DNA of 64,000 nt, from positions 1 through 64,000 of the forward strand of contig MWJO01000011.1 of NCBI GenBank assembly GCA_002027195.1. The letters run 5' to 3'. The notes under the pieces are model-generated. The model had not been told where the DNA came from. It did no database searches and worked only from the letters and a program-made list of their open reading frames with translations. Source of the DNA: Streptomyces sp. GKU 895. GTDB lineage: Bacteria > Actinomycetota > Actinomycetes > Streptomycetales > Streptomycetaceae. This document shows positions 17,633 through 27,640 of this stretch, piece after piece. Made by a program: the position numbers and the translations under genes. Within the stretch, counting starts at the first letter, position 1, and every line of letters begins with the position of its first letter.

Positions 17633-17966
17633 GTGGGCCTCCTTCATGATCACCGGTCCTGCCCCCACTGTGCATCCGCACGCTGCGTACTGTCCTGTCC
17701 TGCGTTCCTCTTCCCGGCTACCCCCTTGCGCAGGCATGCCGCCCTCGCCCCCGGCTCTCGCCGGGAAGGCCTGAGGGAGGGCAGATCGTTCAGCCACCGC
17801 CGTCTGCCCAACTGGCGTGTTCGAGGGCTGCGTTGTCACTGACCGGGGAGGTTTTGCCGGGCGTCGCGCGGACATCTGAACTGCCAGGCACGCCAGAGTC
17901 GGCGGCCGCCCGGTGCCTGGGTGCGCCGGGGAAGTCCCGCGGTTCGCGGCGGAGAGGAGTACGAGG

Positions 17967-18347
17967 ATGACGGACGACCTGAGCGCTGGGCCGACGCCCT
18001 GCCCCAGGGGAGAGCAGGAAATTCCGGCCGGCCGGCTGAGGGGCGCGGAACTCGTCGGCTATGCGGTGGAGGCGACGGACGGCTCGGTGGGGCGGGTGGA
18101 TGCCGTCTCGACGGAGGCCGGCCCGGAGCATGTCGTGGTCGCCACCAGGGACGTCCTGCTGAGCAAGAAGGTCCTGCTGCCCCTGGCGGCCGTCACCAGG
18201 ATCGACGAGGAGGCCCAGTTGCTCCACGTCGGGTACGACACGGAGAGGATCAAGGGCGCGCCTCGCTTCGACGGCGACATGCGGGTCACCGATCCGAGCT
18301 TCCGCGCACTGATCGACGAGCACTACGGACTTCCCGGCACCGCCTGA
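17967..18347 (+). CDS. PRC-barrel domain protein
   Basis: A 126-aa protein whose core (about 22-95) is a PRC-barrel: RGAELVGYAVEATDGSVGRVDAV followed by LLPLAAVTRIDEE. PRC-barrels are found in RimM and photosynthetic reaction centre H subunits, and free-standing ones are linked to stress in actinomycetes. The tail ends IDEHYGLPGTA. ATG17967 follows GGAGAGGAG. It is transcribed divergently from the phosphatase. Confidence 0.78.
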   Translation: MTDDLSAGPTPCPRGEQEIPAGRLRGAELVGYAVEATDGSVGRVDAVSTEAGPEHVVVATRDVLLSKKVLLPLAAVTRIDEEAQLLHVGYDTERIKGAPRFDGDMRVTDPSFRALIDEHYGLPGTA

Positions 18348-18439
18348 GCGACGCACACGGCGCCAGCCATGAGGGACGCCCACGCCAGGGCCTTGGCCTC
18401 GCCCGCGCCGCGCAAGAACGCGACCTGGCCTACGCGCTC

Positions 18440-18892
18440 TCACCTGTTGGGACGCCACCGGAACCAGTAGTCGAGCCCCTCGACCCGGTAGCGAGCACCC
18501 GCGTCGAACCGCAGTTCGCCCACGAGCCGACGCGCGTCGTCCGGTGCCTGGCGGTGCGGGGCCAGCAGCAGTGTCAGTTCGTCGTATCGGGCGTCGATTC
18601 CCCCGTGGCCCGGATGGCTCTCGGTGGTGACCGTACCGGCCTCATAGCGCTGGTTCCACCGGGCGTAGATCGCCCATTGCTCGCGCTCCAGCTTCACCGC
18701 GGTCTCGTCGGCGGGCCAGACACGGTACTCGTGGGCTTCGTCGGCGTCGCTGTAGTCGTCGTTCTGAAAATAATGGGGCCTGCCGTCTACGTCGGCGAGG
18801 CCGAAGCGGGGGCCGTCGTACCACTCCAACTCGACGTACACACGCTCAAAGCCATCCGCGATCAGCTGCACTTCGTCCCAGGTCTCAGCCAC
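18440..18892 (-). CDS. Hypothetical protein, probably leaderless
   Basis: A 150-aa acidic soluble protein rich in Trp, Tyr and Asp (YVELEWYDGPRFGLADVDGR, ending LDYWFRWRPNR). No family was recognised. GTG18892 has a weak ribosome site, but a TAGTCT -10 element ends 6 nt upstream, favouring leaderless expression. Confidence 0.65.
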   Translation of the reverse strand: MAETWDEVQLIADGFERVYVELEWYDGPRFGLADVDGRPHYFQNDDYSDADEAHEYRVWPADETAVKLEREQWAIYARWNQRYEAGTVTTESHPGHGGIDARYDELTLLLAPHRQAPDDARRLVGELRFDAGARYRVEGLDYWFRWRPNR

Positions 18893-18898
18893 CTGGGC

Positions 18899-18904
18899 AG
18901 ACTA
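18899..18904 (-). promoter_or_regulatory. Candidate -10 element, leaderless gene
   Basis: TAGTCT on the minus strand, separated by exactly 6 nt from the GTG at 18892. Confidence 0.4.
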
Positions 18905-18999
18905 CCGGCGAGCCGCCTCCGCTCCGCGAGCCGCCCAGGGGCTGCGACAGGGGCCCGGACATGCCCGGGCTCGGGGCAGTGGGTGGCGTGTGCGGTGGC

Positions 19000-19720
19000 T
19001 TATGAGGCGGTGCCGAAGACGCGGAGCGCGTACGTCGCCGTGTCCTCGCTGGTGCCGTACTCCTGCAGGTAGGTCGCGGCCCGGCCGGAGCGGTGAAGGG
19101 CGCTGCCGACGGGCTTGTTGGCCTGGGCGAACGCCTTGTCCACGGCCGGTGTCGTGCGCTGGAGCCAGTTCGCCGCGGCCTGTGGGTGTGCGCCGGGATG
19201 GTCCAGTTCGGCGCACTGCCGCAGGAACTCGGGGGTGGTCGGCGGCCTTCCGGTCGGCCGTGCAGGTGAGGGACTCCAGGTCGCCGTCCAGGCTCCAGAC
19301 GACGGCGATGCTCACCTTGGTGTCAGGCGTGGGGTGGGTGGAGCCGGAGGAGATCCACACGGCGGGCCAGGCATCGTTCGCCTTGAAGTCGTTCTTCTTC
19401 CTGGCGCTCATCGTGATGTTCCACCGCTTCGTCAGCCGGTCCAGGAAGGCGGCGCCGGTGTACCCCTGCGCGAAGGCGGTGCTGTGGATGCCGGTGGGGA
19501 GTTTGTCGGCGGTCGCGGGTTCGGTGGGCCAGTCGTCGAGGTCGGCGGTGGCCGTGGCCGAGGGGGTGATCGCGGCCGTGGCGGAGGGCGTGACCTCGCC
19601 CTCCCCCGGCCCGGGTGACGTCGAGGAGGCGGAGCCCGGTGAGGAGGCGGCGTGCGAGGAGCAGGCGGTGAGGAGGGCGCAGACGGCCAGCGCCGCCGCC
19701 AGGGTGTGGGGGATCTTCAT
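19000..19720 (-). pseudogene. Secreted lipoprotein, single frameshift
   Basis: A 239-aa lipoprotein of unknown function. MKIPHTLAAALAVCALLTACSS gives a lipobox with the lipidated Cys at about 20, followed by a Ser/Pro/Thr linker. The globular part begins at DDWPTEPATADKLP. The frame breaks at 19231-19235, a run of five G on the plus strand. Upstream it reads SLTCTADRKAADHP; downstream it continues EFLRQCAELDHPGAHPQAA and ends LRVFGTAS. Deleting one base of the run restores the protein, with no other damage. From 18902 to 18999 the sequence is intergenic. Confidence 0.75.
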
Positions 19721-19827
19721 GGACGTGGGCTCCGTTGCGAGGGCGGCTGTGCCGGAGGCGGTGCGCCCGCGACCGGCCGTTTCCGGGTCGTGGGGCGCAC
19801 CGCCGTGGCGTGGTGTGCGGGGGTTGG

Positions 19828-22800
19828 TCAGGGCATCGCGTCGTGGAAGCAGATGCCGGTGCTGGATGCCGTCGTGGTCGCGGAGAAGACGACCGCGTCG
19901 TAGGCGACGTCCTGGTCGCCCGTGTAGTCGGAGCGGCTGGTGTTGTCGGCCTGGAGGTTGCCGCCCTGCCACATCCGCACGGTGCCGAGTTCGACCCACA
20001 CGTCCTTGCCGTTGCTCCTGGTGGCCTGGTTGACGCTGCAGGTGCGGGTGGCTGTCGCGCCGGCGGTGTTCATGCCGACGTGGACGGTGTACGGGACGAT
20101 GGCCTGGGCGCCGTGGTTGGGCAGGTGGACGTAGATGTCGTAGAGCAGCCCGGTGGTGCCGGGCTCGGACATCAGCGACGGTTTCGGGGTCCAGGTCGCG
20201 GTGACCTTGTGCCACAGGTTGGCGGCGCTGCCGGTGCCGCCGGCGTAGCCGTGGGTGAACCAGGTGTGTCCGTCGTATCCGGCGCCGAGTTGGTGCAGGT
20301 CGATGGGCGCGATGTCGCCGGTGGCACGCCAGGTGCCGTCGCCGCGGTCGTAGGTGAAGTTGTCTCCGAGTTGCAGGGTGAACTTCCCTTCGGCCGACTG
20401 TGATTCGGTGCAGCCCTGGGTGTTGTCGTCGGGGTCGGGCAGGTCGTCGACGAGCAGGCCGGCGGGGGCGTTGTTGCAGGGGCCCGCGGCGTATTGCCGG
20501 TTCAGGGCCGGTTCACTGCTGCCGAGCGCGTGGACGAGGTTCTCGGTGGAGCCGTCGGTGCTGTCCTGGCCGGCGCCCCAGTTGACCGAGCCGTTGAACC
20601 AGCAGGTCTCGTTCTCCGCCGGGCACGGATCGCTGCCGGAGGCGGCGCCGGGGTCGCAGTTGTTGGAACTGTCGCAGTAGGCGCGGTAGTTGAGGTTCAG
20701 GTTGAGCTTGCCGGCCGGGCTGGTGCCGCCGGTGGGGAACTGGGGCAGGGCGTAGGACGGCTGGCTGTTGTAGGTCAGCTGGGGGGTCTCGATCCAGCCC
20801 ATGATCTTTTCCTGGTACGGCCAGTCCGCCGGGTGGGAGGCGTCGTCGTACGACTCACGCAGGAACGGGGCGCGGTCGGCCGGGTAGTCGGGGTTGGCCG
20901 GGTTGTTGAACCAACCCAGACCCGTGTGGCCGCCGTTCTGCGAGGAGTCGGTGTAGACGCCGCTGTTGTAGCCCCACAGCGCCATGACCCAGTTCTCGAT
21001 GTAGGCGGGGTTGCCGGTGTTGACGTTCATGCCCAGGCTCTTGAGCTGGTTCCATGTCTGGCTCAGGATCTGCACACCGGCGGCGATGTTGGCCGCGTAG
21101 TCGGTGGCGATGGCGTACGCCTGGGTGGGCTCGTACGGGTTCGGCTTGGCCTCGTTCATGCCCGTGGTGACCTGGGCGATGCCGTAACCGCAGTCGGCGG
21201 CCCCGCCGTTGGGGTAGTAGTGGATGCTGTCGCCGTTGCCGTAGTAGTCGCCGAGCAGCGGGTTGCCGCCGTCACCGGGCACCGAATGCCAGGACGCCTG
21301 CTTGAAGTTGGACTCCTGGGCGAGGATGCCGAGCACGACCTGAGCGGGGACGGTGCCGCCGCCGGTGAGCGCGACGCGCGGGAACAGCGACTGCGGGTTG
21401 TAGGCGGCGCTTCCGGTGCCGAGGTAGTTCGACGGCCGGGTGATGTTCAAGTCGCCGTGGACGGCCTGGTCGACGGCCCACTCGACCATGTTGGGGCTCG
21501 GCTGGAGGGCCTGGGCATGGACGTCGTTGCGCTTGACGAGGCAGTTGGAGTAGTGCGACTGGGGGTTGGGGTCGCTCGGGGTGATCCCGGACTGCGCGAG
21601 GGCGGTCTTCTCCGGCTGGCCGTCGACGTCGGGCTCTGTGTCGTCGGTGGTGTCGGCGGCGGTCGCCTCGGTCGTCACCTGGGTGGTCGCCGTGGTGTCG
21701 CTGGCGGTGGCCAGGGCCTGCAGGCGGATGAGCCCGGCGCCCTCCGCGCCGGTGGCGCCGATCTTCGAGGTGATGCCCTTGAGCTCCTGCGAGGCCGCCG
21801 AGGTGGTCAGCAGGTGACCCTGCCGGGAGGCGGCGAGGGGCTTGCCGGGGGCTTCCTCTTTGACCAGGCCGGGTGCGTCGGCGGTGTCGATGCCGGACAC
21901 CTTGCCGGCGACCAGGTCCCCGCCGCGGCGCGGGAAGAGACCGAGCTGTCCGAGCGGCGCGGTGCCGAGTCTGGTCAGCTTCCGGCCGTTCCAGCGGCGC
22001 AGTTCGTCCCTGCCGTTCGAAACGACGGCCACGTCGACGCTCCCGTCGGCACTCGGAGCGAGCCCGAACGGACGTCCCGGGAGCTTGGTGAGGGTGCTGG
22101 TCGTGCCGTCGTCGGCGGCCTTGACGAGCCGCCCGTTCAGCACGCCGAGGTCGCCGTCGGCGGTCGGCAGCGGATTGGTGAACTGGCCCTTGACCGTGGT
22201 GTGTTGAACCGTTCTGCCGGTCGTGGCATCGATGTCGAAGAGTTCGGTGGACCCGTGCGCCGTGTCACCGACGGCGCTACGGGTGAAGGTGACGGTGTCG
22301 CTCTGCCCGCAGCCCGGGGAGAAGTACGCGAGCTGCACACCGGTGACCGACCGGGTGACCCGTCCGGTCGTGAGATCCACCACGGCGGCGAAGGCGCCGT
22401 GCTGCATCAGGGCGGGCCTGTTGGCCGCCATGGACGGGGCGTAGACGGCGGCCGCGTACCGGCCGGAGCCGGTGGTGCAGACGTATCCGGTCCACGGGCC
22501 GATGCCGTCGAGCCCGTCCTCGGTCAGGTCGGCCACCTCCCGGTAGCGGAAGGACTGCGACTCGTCGGCCACCAGGATGTGGAAGCCCGCGGAGTCGCCG
22601 GTCCCGACGACCGCCCGGTCCGAGGATGTCCGCCAGTCGTCGCCGAGCGCCCGGTCGGGTGAGGTGAACAGCCTGCCGTCGGCGCGCGGTGCGGGCGCCG
22701 GTGTCGCGGCGGCCGCGGTCACTCCCGAGGCGGGAGCAGACCCGCGGCCAGTGCCGCGCAGGACAGCACGGCGGTCCTCGCGGTCCGGCGGGTGCGTGCA

Positions 22801-22835
22801 GTGCGTGCGGTACGTGCGTTCCTCGTCAGTGCCAT
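19828..22835 (-). pseudogene. Large secreted protein with lysozyme-like and golvesin-like domains, frameshifted signal peptide
   Basis: About 1002 aa. The N-terminus MALTRNARTARTARTRR with an Ala/Leu segment is a signal peptide. The frame breaks at about 22732-22734; one extra C in CTCCCGCC joins it to ASGVTAAAA. Residues about 50-330 look like a beta-propeller (repeated TGRT and DG turns). A soluble lytic transglycosylase-like region follows (LGILAQESNFKQASW, GYGIAQVTTGMNE, VMALWGYNSG). The C-terminal third, with YDRGDGTWRATG and WFTHGYAG, resembles golvesin C-terminal domains. Its start overlaps the end of the DUF2690-like gene by 10 bp. A role at the cell surface or in spore-envelope biology is possible but unproven. 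Confidence 0.7.
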
Positions 22836-23347
22836 TGGGTGCACTCCCCCGCCGTCCCTTGTTGCTTCCAGGTCTCCGGAGCCGGGTCGAATCCCGGGCC
22901 GTCGTCGGCGGAGCATCCCTTCGCCATCGCGTCGCCGCCCACCATGGGCGTCGCCTTGGCCACGTCGTCCTGGTTCACGTATCCAGCGGAGAACGACTCC
23001 TCGCTGCCACCGAGTTGGGGGACGTAGAAGATGTTGGCGGCCTGCGGGATGATGTCCGACGCCGGATCGACGGTCACATACGCCCACGAGGCGTCACAGG
23101 TGCCCGAGTAGTAGAACCGCAGGGAATGGTCCGTCTCGTCGATCTCCTCCAGGAGCCGGGCGTCGCTGTCGCAGCCCATCGTCGCCGGGTTCTGGCCGGT
23201 GCACTGCGCTCCTTTGCAGCTGTCGGCCGACGCCGGGCCCGACGAGACGAACACCGAGCCGCCGGCCAGGATGAGGGCCAGCAGCAGAGCTCTGAGAGAG
23301 GGAGCGAGCCGGAAGCGGAAGCCGGATGGGAGTCTTCGCCTGACCAT
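22826..23347 (-). CDS. Secreted DUF2690-like protein
   Basis: A 173-aa exported protein. A long signal peptide (basic MVRRRLPSGFRFR, hydrophobic LLLALILAGGSVF, cleavage after PASA) precedes a small domain with DSCKGAQCTGQNPATMGC and LRFYYSGTCDASWAYV. That Cys pattern and the LRYS-x-C-x-xxWA signature match DUF2690 from memory. ATG23347 follows AAAGGA. The stop overlaps the start of the downstream secreted protein, so they should be translationally coupled and may act together outside the cell. Confidence 0.75.
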   Translation of the reverse strand: MVRRRLPSGFRFRLAPSLRALLLALILAGGSVFVSSGPASADSCKGAQCTGQNPATMGCDSDARLLEEIDETDHSLRFYYSGTCDASWAYVTVDPASDIIPQAANIFYVPQLGGSEESFSAGYVNQDDVAKATPMVGGDAMAKGCSADDGPGFDPAPETWKQQGTAGECTQWH

Positions 23348-24030
23348 GACCGTCCTTTGCGCTCGTGGAGGTGGGCAAATCCCCTGCGGTGGCGGCGGTT
23401 TCGCCATCGGCTCACGCCAGTGCGACGCCCCCGCCCCACATTGCTGTCGCGTACCAAGTGCTTGATCACGCGACCGTCACAGAGTCCTCGTCAGAGCCCG
23501 GCACGAACAACCAAGCTCTTCCCAAGGCCCGCTCAAGCTTCATCGCCCAGTCGCGCGTCCCGGCGGCGTGTGCATCCGCCAACAGCAGGCAGAATCCTGC
23601 ACAGTTGAGGAATCGCGACGAAATCGTTCAGCGCTGCGAGGCCGGCGCCGTCGTCGCCTTCCTCGGGTGCACCCAGGCGTCGTTCGCAGCCTGAGCTGTG
23701 GCCTGGCCAACGAACTCAACCTCCACCGCCCGGACTTCACAGCTCTGCTCGATGGCGAGGGGACGACCAACGTCAACCCCACCACCACCTACGGCGAACA
23801 ACTGGCCAGCATCCGCGCCATCCACCCACCCGCGAGAAAAGCTCTCGGCGCCCTGGCCATCGAAATCGCTCTGCTCTGAGTCGCCCCCGCTCCCCCGCAC
23901 CCGCGCAGACGTTCCCGGCCTTATCAGCTGTCCCTGCACACACAAGCCTGCTCCTCCGCAAGCGCAGGCAGCCGACGTCTCGTCAGGGGCAGGTGCACCG
24001 CACGACACCGGGCGCGGGCAGACTACGCAC
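23348..24030. other. Intergenic region with a possible gene fragment
   Basis: No intact gene. The plus strand at about 23694-23879 reads ANELNLHRPDFTALLDGEG and ends ALGALAIEIALL at a TGA, with gene-like composition but no start or recognised family; it may be the tail of a lost gene. The 23480-23630 stretch is unusually AT-rich. Confidence 0.35.
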
Positions 24031-24414
24031 ATGCAGCTCCCCGCCGAAGCCGTAGCCGCCGCTGTGCTGCTCGAGATCGTAAGAATCTCCGAACTACCAC
24101 CAAAACGAGGCACTCCGTATCCCGGCAGGGTGGGCGCCCACTGGATCGGGAGCGAGGCCGCCGACGCCCTGGCCTTGATCGAAAGCCTGCCCGGCAGCGA
24201 GCAGCATCGCTGCGGCTTCTCGCCGGGCTGGAGTGTCCGGGCCTACGCGGACACGCTCGACCTGGCGCTGTTCGAGGCGGCGTTCTGCTTCAGCTGCCAC
24301 GAGGTCCGCATGCATGGAACCGCCGTACCAGCCACACTGGCCACACAGTTCTTCGACGCGGGCGCCCCGCAGGCACACACCCTCCTGGCTCTGTTCCGCG
24401 AGGCGGCCCCATAG
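24031..24414 (+). CDS. Hypothetical protein, probably leaderless
   Basis: A 127-aa soluble protein. It contains a pair of cysteines in AFCFSCHEVRMHG, possibly for metal or redox. No family was recognised. ATG24031 lacks a ribosome site, but CAGACT (24019-24024) ends exactly 6 nt upstream, as in other leaderless genes here. Confidence 0.6.
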   Translation: MQLPAEAVAAAVLLEIVRISELPPKRGTPYPGRVGAHWIGSEAADALALIESLPGSEQHRCGFSPGWSVRAYADTLDLALFEAAFCFSCHEVRMHGTAVPATLATQFFDAGAPQAHTLLALFREAAP

Positions 24415-24801
24415 CCGGCCACCCCCGAACTGAGCACTCGGCCACCTGCGACGACGGCATGCTGGGACTGCGGGGCCTCACCGACCCCGCACCTCCCAGG
24501 ACAGTCGCCACCGTGCCCGCCGGGCACCATCCCTGGTCTCACTCTCGCTCGCCTCACTGAACCTCACTGCCGACGGCCGTTCCGGCTCAGTGCTCGGCGG
24601 TACGGCATCGCCGGGCTCTGGAACGCTTCCCACCCCGACCGGCCCGTGTTGCGCGACTGCCTCCGCGGCTCCGACGAGCCACCGCATCCCTCATCTGCGA
24701 CGCGGCACGGGCGACGCCCCGCTTACCGAACGCGGCCGGAGCCCCGCTATGCGCCGCTGTGCGGCTGACACCGAGCAAACCTCGAAGGTCGCCCTCACTG
24801 G
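24415..24801. other. Convergent intergenic region, nothing recognised
   Basis: 387 bp with ordinary G/C content. No gene, repeat or clear terminator was seen. Confidence 0.4.
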
Positions 24802-26340
24802 TCAAAGCGCTTTGCGCAGGCCGCTTCGCGACGCGTCCGCCCATACGGCTGGCAGCTCCCGTTCGCGGCGGTCGGCCGCGGCTTGCTCCTGTCCGTACAA
24901 CAGACCCCAGACGAAGCCGGTTTCCCCGGCCGCATGGGCTGCCAGGGCTATCTCTCGCAGGGCGTCCCGTGCCACGACGCTGTCCTGGTGGTCCCCGAGC
25001 ACCTTCTGGACGGCCTTGACACGCTTGCCGAGTCGCTCGGCGGGCTTCCCGAGGGCGCCGCGCGCGGGCTCCGTGGCGTACCGCGTCCGTTTGGCCGCCT
25101 TACGGGCCTCGTGGAGGGCCGTGTCGCGTTCCTCGCCGGGCGGGAGGTCCAGCGCGAATGTCACGCGGCCGGACAGGCGGTCGTACTCCTTCCCGATGGC
25201 CTTGGTCATGACTTTCTTCGGTTTCCGGGCGGCCTTGGCGCGTAGCGGGGGCCGTTCGGTCAGCGCTGCCAGAGAGTCGAGAAGGGCCAGGTAGCGGTCC
25301 GAGTTCAGGGCGTCCAGCGTGCGTCGGCGGGCCTCGGAACTCTTGCCGGCGTCCCAGATCTGCAGCCGGGCCGAAACGGGCCCGAAGGCCAGCTCCTGAG
25401 GCAGTGCCTCGAGCCTTGAGCTCAGCCGTTCCAGAAGGACCTCCTGGTCGCGTTCCGCGCCCAGCTCACCGCCCAGCCACTTGAGCTCCTTGCGGACCGC
25501 GTCGGTGGACTTCCGGTCCAGGACCGCCCGGTAGGAGCGCAGGACGCTGCGCAGCCGCCGGCAGGCGACGCGCATCTTGTGCACGGAGTCGGGCAGGTCA
25601 CGCCGTACCGCGGGGTCGAGCTTCACCAGGCTGCTGATCTGATCCGCCACATAGTCGAGGACCGCTTCGCCGGCGGATCCGCGGGCCACGGTCTCTCCGG
25701 CGCGTTCGCCCTGGAGACGGGGCGCTCCCAGCGCTGTCTCCTCCAGAGCCCGGGCCAGCTTCGACGGGGAGTCGGCGCGCTCCACGCCGCTCTTGCGCAG
25801 GGTCTTGTCCACGACGTCCAAAAGCGCCGGGTCGCTGTCCGGGGCGAGTTCGACCTCCATCTCGGTCCAGGAGGCGGCCCGTGTACCGGTGGCGAGCAGC
25901 GACTCGGCGCGGACCGCGTCGATGCTCAGCTCGGCGAGGGCGGTGCCCTGCGAACCGACGAGCTGACGTACGCCACGGGTGGAACGAATACGGATGACCG
26001 GCCGCAGGTGCGCGCCCCGGGTACGGGAGAGAGCCAGGTCACTCAGGGTGTCCGGAAGAGTGTCGGACAATGGGGCCCTGATCTCTTCCCTGCTGTCTCC
26101 CGGCAGCGGCAGCTTGAGATGCCAGCCCGCGTCCGCCCCGCCCGTCCTTCTGCGGAGCGTCACCGAGGCACCGGCCAACCGCAGGTCGTCGGTGTCGTAG
26201 TACACGGCGTCCAATTCCTCGGTGCCCTCGTCCACGACGGACTCGATCCCGCCCACACCTGCGAGGTCGGGCAGCCAGGTGGTGTCGTCGGCCGACGGGG
26301 CTTCGTACTTTCGCTCTGTTTCCCGCTGGGACTCGGTCAT
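24802..26340 (-). CDS. CYTH-CHAD domain protein
   Basis: A 512-aa protein with an N-terminal CYTH (triphosphate tunnel) domain (about 1-200; ETERKYE supplies the ExExK-type motif, and AVYYDTDDLRL and LRRRTGG follow) and a C-terminal CHAD helical domain (about 220-505; SVHKMRVACRRLRSVLRSY and ALHEARKAAKRTRYATEP). CHAD domains bind polyphosphate, and CYTH domains hydrolyse triphosphates, so a polyphosphate or phosphate-related role is inferred. The length is normal for the family. It is a single gene with no operon partner. Confidence 0.9.
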   Translation of the reverse strand: MTESQRETERKYEAPSADDTTWLPDLAGVGGIESVVDEGTEELDAVYYDTDDLRLAGASVTLRRRTGGADAGWHLKLPLPGDSREEIRAPLSDTLPDTLSDLALSRTRGAHLRPVIRIRSTRGVRQLVGSQGTALAELSIDAVRAESLLATGTRAASWTEMEVELAPDSDPALLDVVDKTLRKSGVERADSPSKLARALEETALGAPRLQGERAGETVARGSAGEAVLDYVADQISSLVKLDPAVRRDLPDSVHKMRVACRRLRSVLRSYRAVLDRKSTDAVRKELKWLGGELGAERDQEVLLERLSSRLEALPQELAFGPVSARLQIWDAGKSSEARRRTLDALNSDRYLALLDSLAALTERPPLRAKAARKPKKVMTKAIGKEYDRLSGRVTFALDLPPGEERDTALHEARKAAKRTRYATEPARGALGKPAERLGKRVKAVQKVLGDHQDSVVARDALREIALAAHAAGETGFVWGLLYGQEQAAADRRERELPAVWADASRSGLRKAL

Positions 26341-26515
26341 GTCTTACGCGTACACGCGTGCGCGCCGAACAAACACCGCAGGTCCCCTCATTCCCCTACC
26401 TGAACCGGGTCGGCGCCTCCGAGCGGGTGCTCGGTGCGCCTGGCTTGGCCTGGTGCAGAGAAGGTCGCAGGTGAGGCATGCGCACGACTGGCATCGTTCT
26501 GCCCGTCGGGACGTG

Positions 26516-27640
26516 TCAGGCTTTTATCCCGAACAGTTTTTCCGCATTTCGGAACGAAATTTTCTCCTTGACTTCGCGCGGTAGCGCGACTTGCCGAAAC
26601 CAGTCGGTTTGAGTTTTCATGTCCGCAAACGGATAGTCGGTTGCAAACATGACTCGATCCACACTTATGTACTTCAGCAGGAGATCGAGCAGTTCGGTTT
26701 GGGGAAATGCGCTGGTAGTGAACCAGAAGTGGTCATGGAAATACTGCTCGAACGGCTTTTCCAGGCTCTTCTCGGTCACTTCGCTCATCTTCTCCACGAC
26801 GCGCTTGTAGAAGAACGGAAGACCTTCTCCCATATGACCGATGATGATCTGGAGCTTGGGATGCCTATCGAATACCCCGGAAGTGATCATTCGGAGGCAC
26901 TGGGTAACGACTTCCTGGTGCCATCCATATGCCGAGATACTGAGAACCTGATCCTGGAATTCCTTCTGATATTCCGGACGCATATTGCTGTAGTAGATTT
27001 GGAAAACCTCGTCAGGCGGTAGGCCCGGATGGATGTAAATCGGCACATCAAGGGCTTCTGCGCGCGCCAGCAGCGGCTCGAAGTCAGGATGGTCGAGGAA
27101 TTTTTTCCCGATGATTCCATTGGTCAGGCATCCCAGGAAGCCATCTTGCCGAACTGTGCGTTCCAGCTCGTCCGCCGAGGCTTCCGGGCTCTGCAGCGGC
27201 AAGGTTGCAAATGCCTGAAACCGCCCTGGATAGGTGGCCATCGGTCCATCGACGAGCATCTTGTTGAGACGGTACGCAAAATCGATGCCCTTCCGACCTG
27301 GGACATTCTGCACGCCTGGCGTGTGTGCGGAGAGAATTTGAACGTTGATCCCCGCCTCATCCATTGCACCGATGCGGCGCGGGCCGATCTCGGCAAGACC
27401 AGTATCCTCCAGGAACAGCCTGTCGTTCAGCACCATCAACTCATGGGTGGAAAAGGTCTCTTCCGTGCCGATGAAGGGTAAGTCCTGGTCTCGCACTGAA
27501 AATTCCGACGTATCGCTCGCTGCCGCGCAGGAGGCAATGGCATGCGTAGACAAGCCGGCCCCCATACCAAGTGCCGTACCGGCCAGAAAGCCGCGGCGTC
27601 CCATTGTGAGCTGCTTCAGAAGGTTAGCGTTGGACTTCAT
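26516..27640 (-). CDS. Tat-exported amidohydrolase (decarboxylase-like), low GC
   Basis: A 374-aa amidohydrolase-2 family protein resembling gamma-resorcylate or 5-carboxyvanillate decarboxylases. The N-terminus GRRGFLAGTALGMGAG is a twin-arginine signal. GTEETFSTHELM resembles the N-terminal metal-site segment of that group, with IYIHPGLPP and FATDYPFAD providing later His and Asp ligands. ATG27640 follows GGAG. Base composition is near 50-55% GC, far below the surroundings, with many A/T third positions and a TTA leucine codon at residue 54 (27479-27481). Export of such an enzyme is unusual. The gene is isolated and probably recently acquired. Confidence 0.85.
   Translation of the reverse strand: MKSNANLLKQLTMGRRGFLAGTALGMGAGLSTHAIASCAAASDTSEFSVRDQDLPFIGTEETFSTHELMVLNDRLFLEDTGLAEIGPRRIGAMDEAGINVQILSAHTPGVQNVPGRKGIDFAYRLNKMLVDGPMATYPGRFQAFATLPLQSPEASADELERTVRQDGFLGCLTNGIIGKKFLDHPDFEPLLARAEALDVPIYIHPGLPPDEVFQIYYSNMRPEYQKEFQDQVLSISAYGWHQEVVTQCLRMITSGVFDRHPKLQIIIGHMGEGLPFFYKRVVEKMSEVTEKSLEKPFEQYFHDHFWFTTSAFPQTELLDLLLKYISVDRVMFATDYPFADMKTQTDWFRQVALPREVKEKISFRNAEKLFGIKA

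Noticed and set aside
16016..17842. Long plus-strand open frame of 608 codons
   Set aside because: It is the complement of the PAS-GAF-PP2C gene; the opposite strand has clear domains.
20494..22662. Long plus-strand open frame of 722 codons
   Set aside because: Antisense to the large secreted protein; Val/Gly-rich complement frame without motifs.
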